Positions 34,182-42,758 of a DNA stretch of 64,000 nucleotides are shown here, piece after piece. The position numbers and the translations under genes were made by a program. Source of the DNA: Acidobacteriota bacterium (GTDB lineage: Bacteria; Acidobacteriota; Terriglobia; Terriglobales; Acidobacteriaceae). Position 1 is the stretch's first letter, and the number at the start of each line of letters is the position of its first letter. The DNA lies in the NCBI GenBank assembly GCA_031296115.1, contig JARLGI010000036.1, forward strand, positions 37,678 to 101,677, written 5' to 3'. The notes beneath the pieces are model-generated. The model was given only the letters and a program-made list of their open reading frames with translations, ran no database searches and had not been told where the DNA came from.

Positions 34182-36302
34182 CTACTGCTGCTTGTTTGCC
34201 GGCTTCTGCATTTTATTCTGCGGGTTCGGTTGCATGCCGCCGGTGAGTTCGTTGACCAGCCCATCGGCGTGATAAATCTTGCTCAGCGACTCGATAATGG
34301 CCCGCGAATCAACCTCCACCGTGCGCGCTACCTTGTCGCTGTATAGGAAGTCCCACGGCAGCGACTCGATGTTGCCGTCAAAAACAATGCCCACCACTTC
34401 GGCGTTCCTATTGATCAGTGGGCTGCCGGAGTTGCCGCCGATAATGTCGGGCGTGGAGACGGTGTCGTACGGAGTGTTGAGGTTGATGTCGGACTTATGC
34501 TTCAGCCAGCTCTCGGGCAGCTCATATGGCGGCTTGCTACCGTGCGCGGCTGCATGCTCATAAGCTCCGCCCATGGTCGTGAACCAGGGAACTTTCTTGC
34601 CATTGAGTTTGTAACCGGCGATGGCGCCGTAGCTGAGACGCAGTGTAAACGTCGCGTCCGGAGGAACGTTCAGCCCATCCTTGGCGAACAGCGCCTTGCC
34701 GATGTCACCGCCGCTGCGGCGAAACACCGATTCCACCTGGTCTTCATTGCGCTGGTGAAGTGCTTGCGCCTCGGGTTCTACGCCCCGCATGAGCACGATC
34801 AGCGGGTCCGTGCTGGCATCCACGGCAGCTTTACCACCCTCGTAAAGCTGTTTGCGGAAGGCGGGATCGTCAAGCTTCGTGCCGGCAATCAACTCCTGCG
34901 CGCGTTCCTGTGGCGACTTACCGGCCAGGGCCAGCTTGACGGTCGCGTTATCGGCTCCGAGGTTCTCCTGCATTTCGTTGAGGCTCTCGGCCAACTGGAC
35001 TTCGTCCAGCGATTTGTAAACCGGAGCGGTAGAGAACAACCGCTGCTCCAAACTCGGCAGGGCTGAGTCCTGGTAGCCGCGGATGCGCTGATTACTTGGC
35101 TTCTGCTTCTCGTAGGTGGCGCGTACGATGGTGCGGGCGTAGCGGGGAAGTTCTCCGCGGAAGCCGGCCTGGTTGTCAATGTAGGTCAGCGGCAGGAAAA
35201 TCTGCTTCTGAATAACGACTGCCTTGGCGATGTCACTCCAGGGATCGCCGTACTCCTGCTTGCGCTTGGCGTCAGAGCTGACGAAAGCCTGCAATGCTTT
35301 CTCGTCGGCCGCCTTCTTCGCCATCAGGTCCTTATCCTGCAATCCGCCCTGGTAGCCGGTATAGGCCTTGAAGCCGTTTTGCAGACTGAAGAAGTCGCTT
35401 TCTGCTTCGCGAGCGTTTTCTGGCGACTGTGCGCTAAATTTCTGGAGCATGTCGATGCGGCGCGCCAGCGACTTGAGCTGCCAGGGATACTGCACGTCGC
35501 GCAGAAACTCGAGCTGCGCCGTGGTGAGCAGTCGTCCGGTGCGGCCCGGGTGGCCGGAAACAAAAACCAGGTCGCCATCTTTGACCCCGTCCGGAGACCA
35601 CTTCAAGTAGTCCTTGATCTTTGCCGGCTGATCGTTCTCGTAGGCGCGAAAGAAGGAAATATCCAAGTCGTAGCGCGGATATTCGAAGTTGTCCGGGTCG
35701 CCGCCAAAGAAGGCGATGTCGAACTCGGGGGCAAACACCAAGCGCACGTCGCTGCACTTTTTGTACTTGTACAGGCTGTACATCGCGCCGGAATACAACG
35801 TGACCATGTCACAACGCATGCCATTGGTGGAGCAATCCTTCTCCAGGTTCGACATGACTTCGCGTTGTGCCTTGCCGGCGTCGGCTGCCGACATCCCGGG
35901 CTTGGCCGCGGCATTCACTTTGTCGGTTACGTCCTGGATATCTTCAAGGACGACAAACTCCACGCCCGGACACTTGGGCTCTTCCGCCCGGGTAGGGGCG
36001 TAGAAGCCGTTCTTCATGTAATCCTTGCCGTTGGAGGAGAGGTCGTGGACACAACCCTGGGCGATGTGATGATTGGTGAAAATGAGTCCGTCCGCTGAAA
36101 CGAAGGATGAAGAGCCGTTGGGGGCACGTGCGGAGGAAAGGCGTACGTGGTCAAGCCACGCCTGATCGGGGGCGAAGCCGTACTTGGCTTTGACTTTGTC
36201 TTTGGGGAAAGCGTTAAACAGCCACATGCCTTCGTCCGCGAAGGCAAGACTGCACAGGCCGAGCGTAAGTACGCACAGCACGAGCGCAACACGTTTTTTC
36301 AT
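34182..36302 (-). CDS. S46-family dipeptidyl peptidase (DPP7-like)
   Basis: 706 residues from ATG 36302 (MKKRVALVLCVLTLGLCSLAFA, a signal peptide); the track start adds 35 implausible residues. It begins with the family hallmark DEGMWLFNAFP. Catalytic residues are visible: His in IFTNHHIAQGC, Asp in the FEYPRYDLDISFF region, and Ser in GGNSGSPLIN. The residue 18 after that Ser is Gly (VFDGN), which in characterised enzymes goes with DPP7-type hydrophobic P1 choice rather than the Arg of acidic-specific DPP11. It would cleave dipeptides from peptides in the periplasm. ATG preceded by GGAG. Confidence 0.92.
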   Translation of the reverse strand: MKKRVALVLCVLTLGLCSLAFADEGMWLFNAFPKDKVKAKYGFAPDQAWLDHVRLSSARAPNGSSSFVSADGLIFTNHHIAQGCVHDLSSNGKDYMKNGFYAPTRAEEPKCPGVEFVVLEDIQDVTDKVNAAAKPGMSAADAGKAQREVMSNLEKDCSTNGMRCDMVTLYSGAMYSLYKYKKCSDVRLVFAPEFDIAFFGGDPDNFEYPRYDLDISFFRAYENDQPAKIKDYLKWSPDGVKDGDLVFVSGHPGRTGRLLTTAQLEFLRDVQYPWQLKSLARRIDMLQKFSAQSPENAREAESDFFSLQNGFKAYTGYQGGLQDKDLMAKKAADEKALQAFVSSDAKRKQEYGDPWSDIAKAVVIQKQIFLPLTYIDNQAGFRGELPRYARTIVRATYEKQKPSNQRIRGYQDSALPSLEQRLFSTAPVYKSLDEVQLAESLNEMQENLGADNATVKLALAGKSPQERAQELIAGTKLDDPAFRKQLYEGGKAAVDASTDPLIVLMRGVEPEAQALHQRNEDQVESVFRRSGGDIGKALFAKDGLNVPPDATFTLRLSYGAIAGYKLNGKKVPWFTTMGGAYEHAAAHGSKPPYELPESWLKHKSDINLNTPYDTVSTPDIIGGNSGSPLINRNAEVVGIVFDGNIESLPWDFLYSDKVARTVEVDSRAIIESLSKIYHADGLVNELTGGMQPNPQNKMQKPANKQQ

Positions 36303-36430
36303 GATGACTCCGGACGCGAAAGTTCCGCGTGAGTGATCGTCCGGTATAGGGAGCTCCAGACGGGTAAGCAAACCCTCAACCATAACTCCGGAGAAGGTGG
36401 GAAGCAAAGATACAGCCGAGGAGCGGACAG

Positions 36431-36458
36431 AAAAAAGCGGCCCCGGAGGCGGAGCCGC
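36431..36458 (-). terminator. Intrinsic terminator after the subtilase gene
   Basis: On the minus strand GCGGCTCC-GCCTCC-GGGGCCGC (one G-U pair) is followed by TTTTTT. A classic Rho-independent form about 16 bp past the stop. Confidence 0.85.
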
Positions 36459-36473
36459 CCGGATTAAGGTGCC

Positions 36474-37931
36474 CTAGTGCTGCTGCGTGGCTTTCAGCAG
36501 ATTGAGAAGCCCGTAGCCGAATGTATTGTCCTGGAAGATGCTTGGTCCACGGCAATTTCCCACCGCCTGAAGGTCGGTCAGGTGGATGGCCGAATGATCC
36601 ATATTGGACTCAGTCTTGTCGACGTTTCCGACGAGACTAGGATTGGCCTGCCAGAGCAGGGCCACGCCGCCGGCAACATGCGGGGCCGCCATTGACGTTC
36701 CCTACCATCCGGAGCTATAGCCATCGCCCGGCACTGCGCCGCGGATATTCACTCCAGGTGCGGAAACATCAGGCTTGGTGCGATGGCTGCCGTCGGCGAT
36801 CACTGGTCCTCGGCTGCTGAAGCTGGCGATGTTATTGCCCGAGTCGAGGGCACCTACGTCATAGGAACTGGCGTAGATTGCAGGGGGTTCCTGAATCGTA
36901 GAGCGCGCTGGACCGTAGTTGCTGGCGGCCATTACCGGGACGACACCCGCGGCCCTTACCCCATCCACGATCGCATGGAGAGTGTCGGTCGAGCATCCTT
37001 CAGAAGGAGGGCACGTCCAGGAGTTGTTGATGGCGTCCGGTGCCTTGGAAGGATCGCCCTTTTGGGGCTGACCGATGGGCCAGGTCGCGATCATAAACTG
37101 AAAGCACTAGGTGTATTACGCTGGCTTGCCGTTACCGCCGGAATCCATGTTGCGTCAGGCAATCCACTTCGCACCGGGAGCTACGCCGATCTGGTTCCCC
37201 CGTCCGTCGTCACCCACTTCTTCACTGACGGTGAATGTGCCGTGACCGTGCGGATCGTTCGGGTAGGTGGTCTGCTGCACGGCATCGTCCCAGTTATAGT
37301 CGTGGTTGACCTGTTGGCCATCCCACCCGCGATATTGGCTCTTGAGCGCCGGGTGGTGCCACTGAACGCCGGTGTCAGCGCCAGAGACAACCCGGCCTTC
37401 TCCGTGAAAGCCCAACGCCCAGACATCCGGCGCCTTTACCCTGGCAACATTCCATTCGATGCCCTGAGGCTGAGAACTGGTCTGCTGGCCGTCCGGATTG
37501 GGCAGCGCGGTGTGGACCAGCGGGTTGGCCTCGATGCGGTAGACATCAGCACGGGCAGCCAACGTCTCCATCAGCTTGCGGTTGCCGCTCACCTTAATCA
37601 TGTTGACGATGAAAAATGACTGATAAGCGATACCGCGCTGCTGAAGCAAGTTGAGAATCGGGCCCTGAGTGCGGCCGGCCACGGCGCGAAGTGCGTTGAC
37701 GACAAAATAGCCCTTCTCCATCTTGGTTTGGAGGGTATACGCAGGGCTGAGGTCGGCCTGCTGTGCCAGGACCACCAGCGCTTCCGTCGAAGCGCCATTA
37801 GCGGTTTCCGCCAGAATGCGCGGAGCAATCTTTCCACTTGGGTCGCCGGTCTGAGCTGACCAGCCGAGCGTTGTCATCACAGCTAGGAGCATCGTGAGCC
37901 ACGCTCCAAGCAAGAATTTGCGCAAGTTCAT
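36474..37931 (-). pseudogene. S8 subtilisin-like serine protease with four in-frame stop codons
   Basis: One continuous minus-strand frame of 486 codons from ATG 37931 (signal MNLRKFLLGAWLTMLLAVMT) to TAG 36474. Catalytic Asp is in VVSGADTGVQWHHP, His in DPHGHGTFTVSEE, Asn region in VMAASNYGP, and Ser in GTSMAAPHVAGG. It is interrupted by TGA (37155-37157), TAA (37116-37118), TAG (37107-37109) and TAG (36702-36704), with no frameshift. Expected residues are probably Cys after KWIA, an unknown residue and Glu near YTEC, and Gln just before GTSMAAPH. An N-terminal inhibitor-like propeptide is present at about residues 40-140. A signal peptide and a good terminator suggest recent loss. Confidence 0.85.
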
Positions 37932-38116
37932 AATTTGTCTCCAATAGAAACTGCCAAAAACTGAGCTGCGTTTGGAACGCTGAACATCAGGCCGAGGTAC
38001 TACTTAGGCAGGGCGTAGTATGTTTCCGGAGCTGCCGCGGGCACGGAGCCCTCTTCGCCTGATGTGTTTTCCTACAGCGGCTAGAATTATGACGCGACAT
38101 CTCGTAAGGAAGTGTC

Positions 38117-39109
38117 ATGAAAGCCGGAATCCTGCTTCATCCACATCCCATTGCAGAAAAACCACTGCACGTTGAGCAGGTCGGTCGTCCCGAAATGAAA
38201 CCCGGGCACGTACTTGTTAAGGTGAGGGCCTGTGGCGTTTGCCGCACAGACCTGCACATCGTCGAGGGTGAGCTTGCCGCGCCTCGCGCAAACCTGATTC
38301 CCGGCCATCAGATCGTGGGTGACATTGTGGAGGGAGCTGCCCGCGAACTCCCCGTTGGTACGCGGGTAGGGGTTTCCTGGGTCGGCGGCACCGATGGCAG
38401 TTGCTGGTACTGCCGGCGCGACATGGAGAACCTGTGTGACTCTCCAACCTTTACGGGCTACACGGTGAACGGCGGCTACGCCGAGTATGCGCTGGCCCGC
38501 GCCGATTTCGTCTTTCCGCTGCCTTCCGAACTCGATGACCTGCATGCCGCGCCCCTCTTGTGCGCCGGCATCATTGGCTTTCGCAGCCTCCGTGTTGCCG
38601 GAACACAACGCGGCGAACGGGTTGGCTTGTTTGGGTTCGGAGCATCGGCCCATCTGGCCATCGAGGTCTTGCATTCCTGGGGATGCGACGTTTATGTTTC
38701 GACCCGCGGTGAATCCCATCGCAAATTGGCCGGCTCGCTCGGCGCCAAATGGGTCGGTACGGAAACCGAGAAGCCTCCGGCGGAACTGGATCGCGCCATA
38801 ACCTTCGCGCCCAGCGGAGACGTTGTAGTGGCGGCCCTGTCCAGTTTGCGGAAGGGCGGGGTCGTTGCCATCAACGCAATCCACCTGGACCGAATGCCCC
38901 AGTTCGACTACGACAGCCTGCTTTGGGGCGAACGCCAAATTCGCAGCGTCGCCAACATGACACGTGACGACGCGCGCGACTTCCTGCAGTTGGCTGCCGA
39001 GATCAAGTTACATCCCAAGGTGACTGCGTTCACGCTTGACCAGGCGAACGAGGCCTTGTTGGCGGTCAAGCAGGATGCGATTGACGGAGCCGCGGTGATC
39101 CTGCCATGA
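38117..39109 (+). CDS. Zinc-dependent alcohol dehydrogenase
   Basis: 330 residues with AAGGA seven bases before the ATG. Catalytic zinc motif RACGVCRTDLHIVEGEL and GHQIVGDIVEG, structural zinc CWYCRRDMENLCDSPTFTGYTVNGGYAEY, and coenzyme motif VGLFGFGASAHLAIEV (GxGxxA in place of GxGxxG). The stretch DSPTFTGYTVNGGYAEY marks the AdhP/'CAD-like' subgroup that oxidises simple or aromatic alcohols. It is convergent with tolB, 13 bp apart, and is unlike the two dehydrogenases of the hopanoid cluster. Confidence 0.9.
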   Translation: MKAGILLHPHPIAEKPLHVEQVGRPEMKPGHVLVKVRACGVCRTDLHIVEGELAAPRANLIPGHQIVGDIVEGAARELPVGTRVGVSWVGGTDGSCWYCRRDMENLCDSPTFTGYTVNGGYAEYALARADFVFPLPSELDDLHAAPLLCAGIIGFRSLRVAGTQRGERVGLFGFGASAHLAIEVLHSWGCDVYVSTRGESHRKLAGSLGAKWVGTETEKPPAELDRAITFAPSGDVVVAALSSLRKGGVVAINAIHLDRMPQFDYDSLLWGERQIRSVANMTRDDARDFLQLAAEIKLHPKVTAFTLDQANEALLAVKQDAIDGAAVILP

Positions 39110-39122
39110 ACTCTACCGCTGT

Positions 39123-40469
39123 CTACTTGAAGCTCCAGTTCGGCTGAGTGTTGTCCCCGCCTGCGGTCAACTGTCGTGGCTCGCTGCCGTCGGCCAGCAT
39201 GCTCCAGATTTCCGTATTCCCTCCGCGTTTCGACTGAAACACGATGTGCCGTCCGTCCGGCGACCAGGAAGGGAAGTCGTTGCGCCCGCCATCGTGGGTA
39301 AGCTGCGCCCACTGCTTGCTGGCCAGGTCCATCACGTAAATGTCGCTGCCGCCCGGCGCGCCCGGGCCGTAGTGCCGTATCCAGGCAAAAGCCAGGAACT
39401 GCCCGTTGGGTGACCACGAAGGCGAAACCGCGTAGCCCTGATCGGTCACGCGGCTCACGTTGGTACCATCCGACGCCATGGTGTAAATCTGTGGCAACCC
39501 AGTGCGGCCACTCACCCAGGCGATTTGCGCGTTGGTCTTGGGGTTCCAGGTCGGTGAGACGTCCGGGCCCCTGCTTTCGGTCAGCCGCCGGGGGTTCCCG
39601 CCTGAAGACCCGACCGTGTAGATTTCCGTGTTGCCGGTGCGCGAGGAAGAGAACGCAATCGTCTGCCCGTCGGACGACCATGCCGGCGAGTAGTTATCGC
39701 CCCCGATCCGCACGAAGTTTACCTGCCTGTCCAGTTCCAGCGAATACATCAGAATCTGCCAGCCTTCTTTGGTCATGCCGGAGAAAGCCACGCGCGAACC
39801 GTCCGGCGAAACGTGGGGCGACAACGCAATAGTGCCCATGTGCGTCAGCTGCTTCTGGTTCGCGCCGTCGTAATCCATCTGCCAGATTTCCTTCGAGCCG
39901 CTTCGGTTGCTGACGAAGTAAATCTTGGTCTCGGCGATTCCCGAGATACCGCCGCCGAGCCGGAAGATGATCTCGTCGGCGAAGCGGTGCGCAATCAGCC
40001 GTGCGTTGCCGTCGGTGGCTTCCTCGCGGTACTGCTTGCCCAGCACCTGCGGGGACTGCGGGTTCTTGGTGTCGTACAGCCAGCCTTGGACATTCAACAA
40101 GCCACCCTGGACGCCGCCATTGCCGAAGGCCAGCATGTTGGCGTTGGGCGGCGGACTGCCCCACTCACCCAGACGCACCTCCGCCGGAGCGCCGGGAACG
40201 GCCACCGGATAGAAGCTCTTCGACACCATGTCGAAAATTCCCGCCATCTGGAGGTCGTTCCACAAAGTGACGTTGAAGTTCTCCGCCAGCTTCTGCGTCG
40301 CTGGGTCCGCGGTGACAGTTTTAAAGTCAGGAACCGCAAGCCGGATTTTCTCGACGCCAAGGCCGGTGCCGGTGCGAATCCAGTCCTGGGCAGAAACAAG
40401 GTGTGTTGTGAGAGTTAAAAGGAGGCAGGCCGCGACGATCGCAGGAATTTTCAGCTTTGACAGATTCAT
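39123..40469 (-). CDS. tolB: Tol-Pal system protein TolB
   Basis: 448 residues with a signal peptide (KIPAIVAACLLLTLTTHLVSAQ). The N-terminal domain holds IRLAVPDFKTV, NVTLWNDLQMAGIFDMVS and HRFADEIIFRLGG. A C-terminal six-bladed propeller has repeated SPDG signatures (LSPHVSPDGSRVAFSG, SPAWSSDGQTIAFSS, FPSWSPDGRHIVFQS). It binds Pal and TolA in the periplasm to keep the outer membrane attached during division. It is last in tolQ-tolR-tolA-tolB, separated from tolA by a repeat element. pal lies elsewhere at 59.7 kb. Confidence 0.93.
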   Translation of the reverse strand: MNLSKLKIPAIVAACLLLTLTTHLVSAQDWIRTGTGLGVEKIRLAVPDFKTVTADPATQKLAENFNVTLWNDLQMAGIFDMVSKSFYPVAVPGAPAEVRLGEWGSPPPNANMLAFGNGGVQGGLLNVQGWLYDTKNPQSPQVLGKQYREEATDGNARLIAHRFADEIIFRLGGGISGIAETKIYFVSNRSGSKEIWQMDYDGANQKQLTHMGTIALSPHVSPDGSRVAFSGMTKEGWQILMYSLELDRQVNFVRIGGDNYSPAWSSDGQTIAFSSSRTGNTEIYTVGSSGGNPRRLTESRGPDVSPTWNPKTNAQIAWVSGRTGLPQIYTMASDGTNVSRVTDQGYAVSPSWSPNGQFLAFAWIRHYGPGAPGGSDIYVMDLASKQWAQLTHDGGRNDFPSWSPDGRHIVFQSKRGGNTEIWSMLADGSEPRQLTAGGDNTQPNWSFK

Positions 40470-40506
40470 AGAAGTCCGAAGTGCCGATTTCTGAGCTACA
40501 GTTTCT

Positions 40507-40651
40507 GGGTGGAGCAGCGCTTCAGCGCTGCAGTTTCAGTACGTTCTTTCTTGCGGCTTTAGCCGCTGAGGTAATGCAATCTTACCTCAGCCGCTAAAGC
40601 GAAGATCTCAATAGTCACTCTTTGCTGCATGCCTGAAGGCGTGCTCCACCC
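40507..40651. repeat. Composite palindromic repeat element (GGTGGAGC-armed), copy 2
   Basis: 145 bp with perfect outer inverted arms GGGTGGAGCA (40507-40516) and TGCTCCACCC (40642-40651). Internal hairpins include GCAGCGCTTCAGCGCTGC and a GCGGCTTTAGCCGCTGAGG / CCTCAGCCGCTAAAGC pair. It interrupts the tol operon between tolA and tolB. Confidence 0.85.
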
Positions 40652-40664
40652 CTTTACAAATTCC

Positions 40665-41453
40665 CTATCGCCGGTAATCAAACCAGAACTCCACGGCCAC
40701 ATAGCGCCCCGCATACTCCGGCGGCAGCGGTCCAAATGTATCGATGCGTTGCAGCGCCCGCAGCGCGGACTGGTCCAGCTGCGGAATCCCGCTCGACTGT
40801 TCCACCCGAATATCGGTGGGCTGGCCGGAGCGCGTAATCTCGAAGTAGATGTAAACTCGGTGTGCGGTGTCGATGCGAGGATCGACCTCATACTTCAGCC
40901 AGTTTTCCGAGACCTTGCGGCGCACTGCGTCCACGTACCAGCCAAAGCGGCTGCCAAAATCTCCCGTGCCCCCGGTGAAACTCAGCCCGCCCTTGGTGTC
41001 ACCCACGGCGAACGACCCGTATGGCCCGCTAACCGGGCCACCCTGCCCGAACGGAATCTGGTTCTCGTCGACCTTCGCAACTTCCTTCGGCGGCGGCTTC
41101 TTTTGCGGGGATTCTCGCTGTCCCTTCACCTTGGTCTCGCGCTCGGGAATCGGGATCGCCTTCGGCTGTTCCTTCGGAGTTTCCTTCGGCGGCGACTGCG
41201 CCAGGCCCTTGGATTCGTTGGCCAGCACGTTTTGCGTCTCGGTCTGCGGCGCCGGCAATGGAATGCTGCTGACCAACGTGGCGCTCATCGCCCCGCCGCC
41301 TCCGCCTGTTCCGCCCCAGTTTTCGCCGCGCGTGCTGGGAATCAGGTAGCCAAACAGCGCCAGCGCGAACAACGCGGCGTGCAGGGCCAGCGATCCGAAC
41401 AACGGTCCGCGAATATTCCCCTCGGTCGGGAAGATGTCAACGTCGGCTTCCAT
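40665..41453 (-). CDS. TolA/TonB-like energy-transducing protein of the Tol system
   Basis: 262 residues. One N-terminal membrane helix (LFGSLALHAALFALALFGYLI), a Gly-rich piece, a Pro/Lys/Glu-rich spacer (PPKETPKEQPKAIPIPE, QKKPPPKEVAKVDE), and a C-terminal TonB-like domain (YVDAVRRKVSENWLKYEVDP..VYIYFEITRSGQPTDIRVEQSSG..FGPLPPEY). Placement between tolR and tolB makes it the TolA equivalent. It spans the periplasm and links the TolQR motor to TolB/Pal. It overlaps tolR by 17 bp. The spacer is much shorter than in E. coli TolA. Confidence 0.85.
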   Translation of the reverse strand: MEADVDIFPTEGNIRGPLFGSLALHAALFALALFGYLIPSTRGENWGGTGGGGGAMSATLVSSIPLPAPQTETQNVLANESKGLAQSPPKETPKEQPKAIPIPERETKVKGQRESPQKKPPPKEVAKVDENQIPFGQGGPVSGPYGSFAVGDTKGGLSFTGGTGDFGSRFGWYVDAVRRKVSENWLKYEVDPRIDTAHRVYIYFEITRSGQPTDIRVEQSSGIPQLDQSALRALQRIDTFGPLPPEYAGRYVAVEFWFDYRR

Positions 41454-41865
41454 TGCTCTCCAGCGGCTGCGTGACGATGCTGACGTTGGTGATGCCCGCC
41501 AGCTTCACGGCATCCATCACCGTGGCGAATGCTCCGAAAGGAACGTTCTCGTCGGCGCGGACGAACACCGATTGCCCCTCGGGATCGCGAATCTTCTCGC
41601 GCAGCTTAGCGCCAATCTGGTTGATGTTGACCGGCTGGTTGTTCAGGAACACGCGCTGCTGGCGGTCGATGGTCACCACCAGCCGCTCTTCGGTGATTTC
41701 CTTGACCGTCCTGGTGTGCGGAACAGCGACCTCGATGCCCGACTGCAAGACGGGCGCGGTCACCATGAAGATGATGAGCAGCACCAGTACGACGTCCACC
41801 AGCGGTGTGACGTTGATGTCGGACAGAGAGGATTGCGTGCGTCCCTGCGCATTGGTGAATGCCAT
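41437..41865 (-). CDS. tolR: ExbD/TolR-family biopolymer transport protein
   Basis: 142 residues. The N-terminal SDINVTPLVDVVLVLLIIFMVTAPVL is the membrane helix with the conserved proton-path Asp (PLVDVVLVLL). The periplasmic part VPHTRTVKEITEERLVVTID..VFVRADENVPFGAFATVMDAVKLAG follows. With TolQ it forms the proton-driven motor. It overlaps tolQ (TAATG) and tolA, so the three are translationally coupled. Confidence 0.93.
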   Translation of the reverse strand: MAFTNAQGRTQSSLSDINVTPLVDVVLVLLIIFMVTAPVLQSGIEVAVPHTRTVKEITEERLVVTIDRQQRVFLNNQPVNINQIGAKLREKIRDPEGQSVFVRADENVPFGAFATVMDAVKLAGITNVSIVTQPLESNGSRR

Positions 41866-42578
41866 TAGTGCCGCTCCACGCTCTCGGGCACGCGAGCCGC
41901 GCCGCTCTGGGCGCGCTCCACTTCGTTGATCAACTCCAGGCTGAAGTCGTCCATGCGCGAGCCGAACTCGCGAATGTGCTGGGTGAACATGTTGTAGGCG
42001 ATGACCGCGGGAATCGCGGCGAACAGTCCGGCGGCAGTGGTGATCAGCGCTTCCGAGACACCGGGAGCGACCGCTCGCAGCGTTGCCGCGCCGGCCGTGC
42101 CCAGGCCGTGGAAGGCATCAATGATGCCCCACACCGTTCCGAACAGCCCGATGAATGGCGTCACCGCACCCGTTGTAGCCAGCCAGGGAAGCCGGCTCTC
42201 CAATCGGGTCAGTTCCTCCGACGCTGCAATCTGCGTGGCGCGCTGCAAGGCGGGCATGCGAATTGGATACGTGCCCTGCTTCCGCAGCTCCCCGTATGCG
42301 CCTTCGAAGACCGCCACCAGCGGGCTGGGCTTGAACTGCTCCGCCACGGCAGCGATGTCCTGCAGCCGCTCTGACTTGCGAAATGCGCGCATGAAGCGGT
42401 TGCTCTGCACCCGCGCCCGCCTGAACAGCCCCCATTTCGAGAAGATGATGACCCACGAGGCCACGCTGAACAGCAGCAGAATGACGAGGACAGTTTTGGC
42501 GACGAGGCCGCTGGTCTCAATGAGGCCAGTGATTTCTCCGCCGATGGCCGAGGCAAAAAGAAAGAAATAAACACTCAT
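41865..42578 (-). CDS. tolQ: MotA/TolQ/ExbB proton channel protein TolQ
   Basis: 237 residues with three membrane helices: LVAKTVLVILLLFSVASWVIIFSKW, LPWLATTGAVTPFIGLFGTVWGIIDAF and the last GVSEALITTAAGLFAAIPAVIAYNMF. The stretches TPFIGLFGTVWGII and ALITTAAGLFAAIPAV are diagnostic. First gene of the tol operon. On the minus strand TTATAATAA lies about 45 bp before the ATG and could be its -10 region; the -35 is poor. Confidence 0.94.
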   Translation of the reverse strand: MSVYFFLFASAIGGEITGLIETSGLVAKTVLVILLLFSVASWVIIFSKWGLFRRARVQSNRFMRAFRKSERLQDIAAVAEQFKPSPLVAVFEGAYGELRKQGTYPIRMPALQRATQIAASEELTRLESRLPWLATTGAVTPFIGLFGTVWGIIDAFHGLGTAGAATLRAVAPGVSEALITTAAGLFAAIPAVIAYNMFTQHIREFGSRMDDFSLELINEVERAQSGAARVPESVERH

Positions 42579-42700
42579 GTCGATTGCAGATCAGGCGCCT
42601 ATCACGCTGCGTTTATTATAAGCATTTGACGCGGACGCGGCAGCTTCGCTGTGAGATGTTCCTTTGCAGTTAACCAAGCCGTCGCGAGTTTAGCGGAAAG

Positions 42701-42728
42701 CTGACAATCGGCAGCTTTCTGCTACACT
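42701..42728 (+). promoter_or_regulatory. Probable sigma-70 promoter for recN
   Basis: CTGACA (42701-42706), 16-bp spacer, TACACT (42723-42728). A start site near 42735 would leave about 24 nt of leader before the recN GTG. No obvious LexA box was recognised. Confidence 0.5.
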
Positions 42729-42758
42729 GCGCTTAACTTCGCTGCGTCGGGAACTCAC

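Noticed and set aside
36702-37157. Selenocysteine or suppressor readthrough of the subtilase stops
   Set aside because: TGA falls where Cys is likely, but TAA and two TAG codons also occur and no selenocysteine insertion hairpin was recognised, so decay is simpler.
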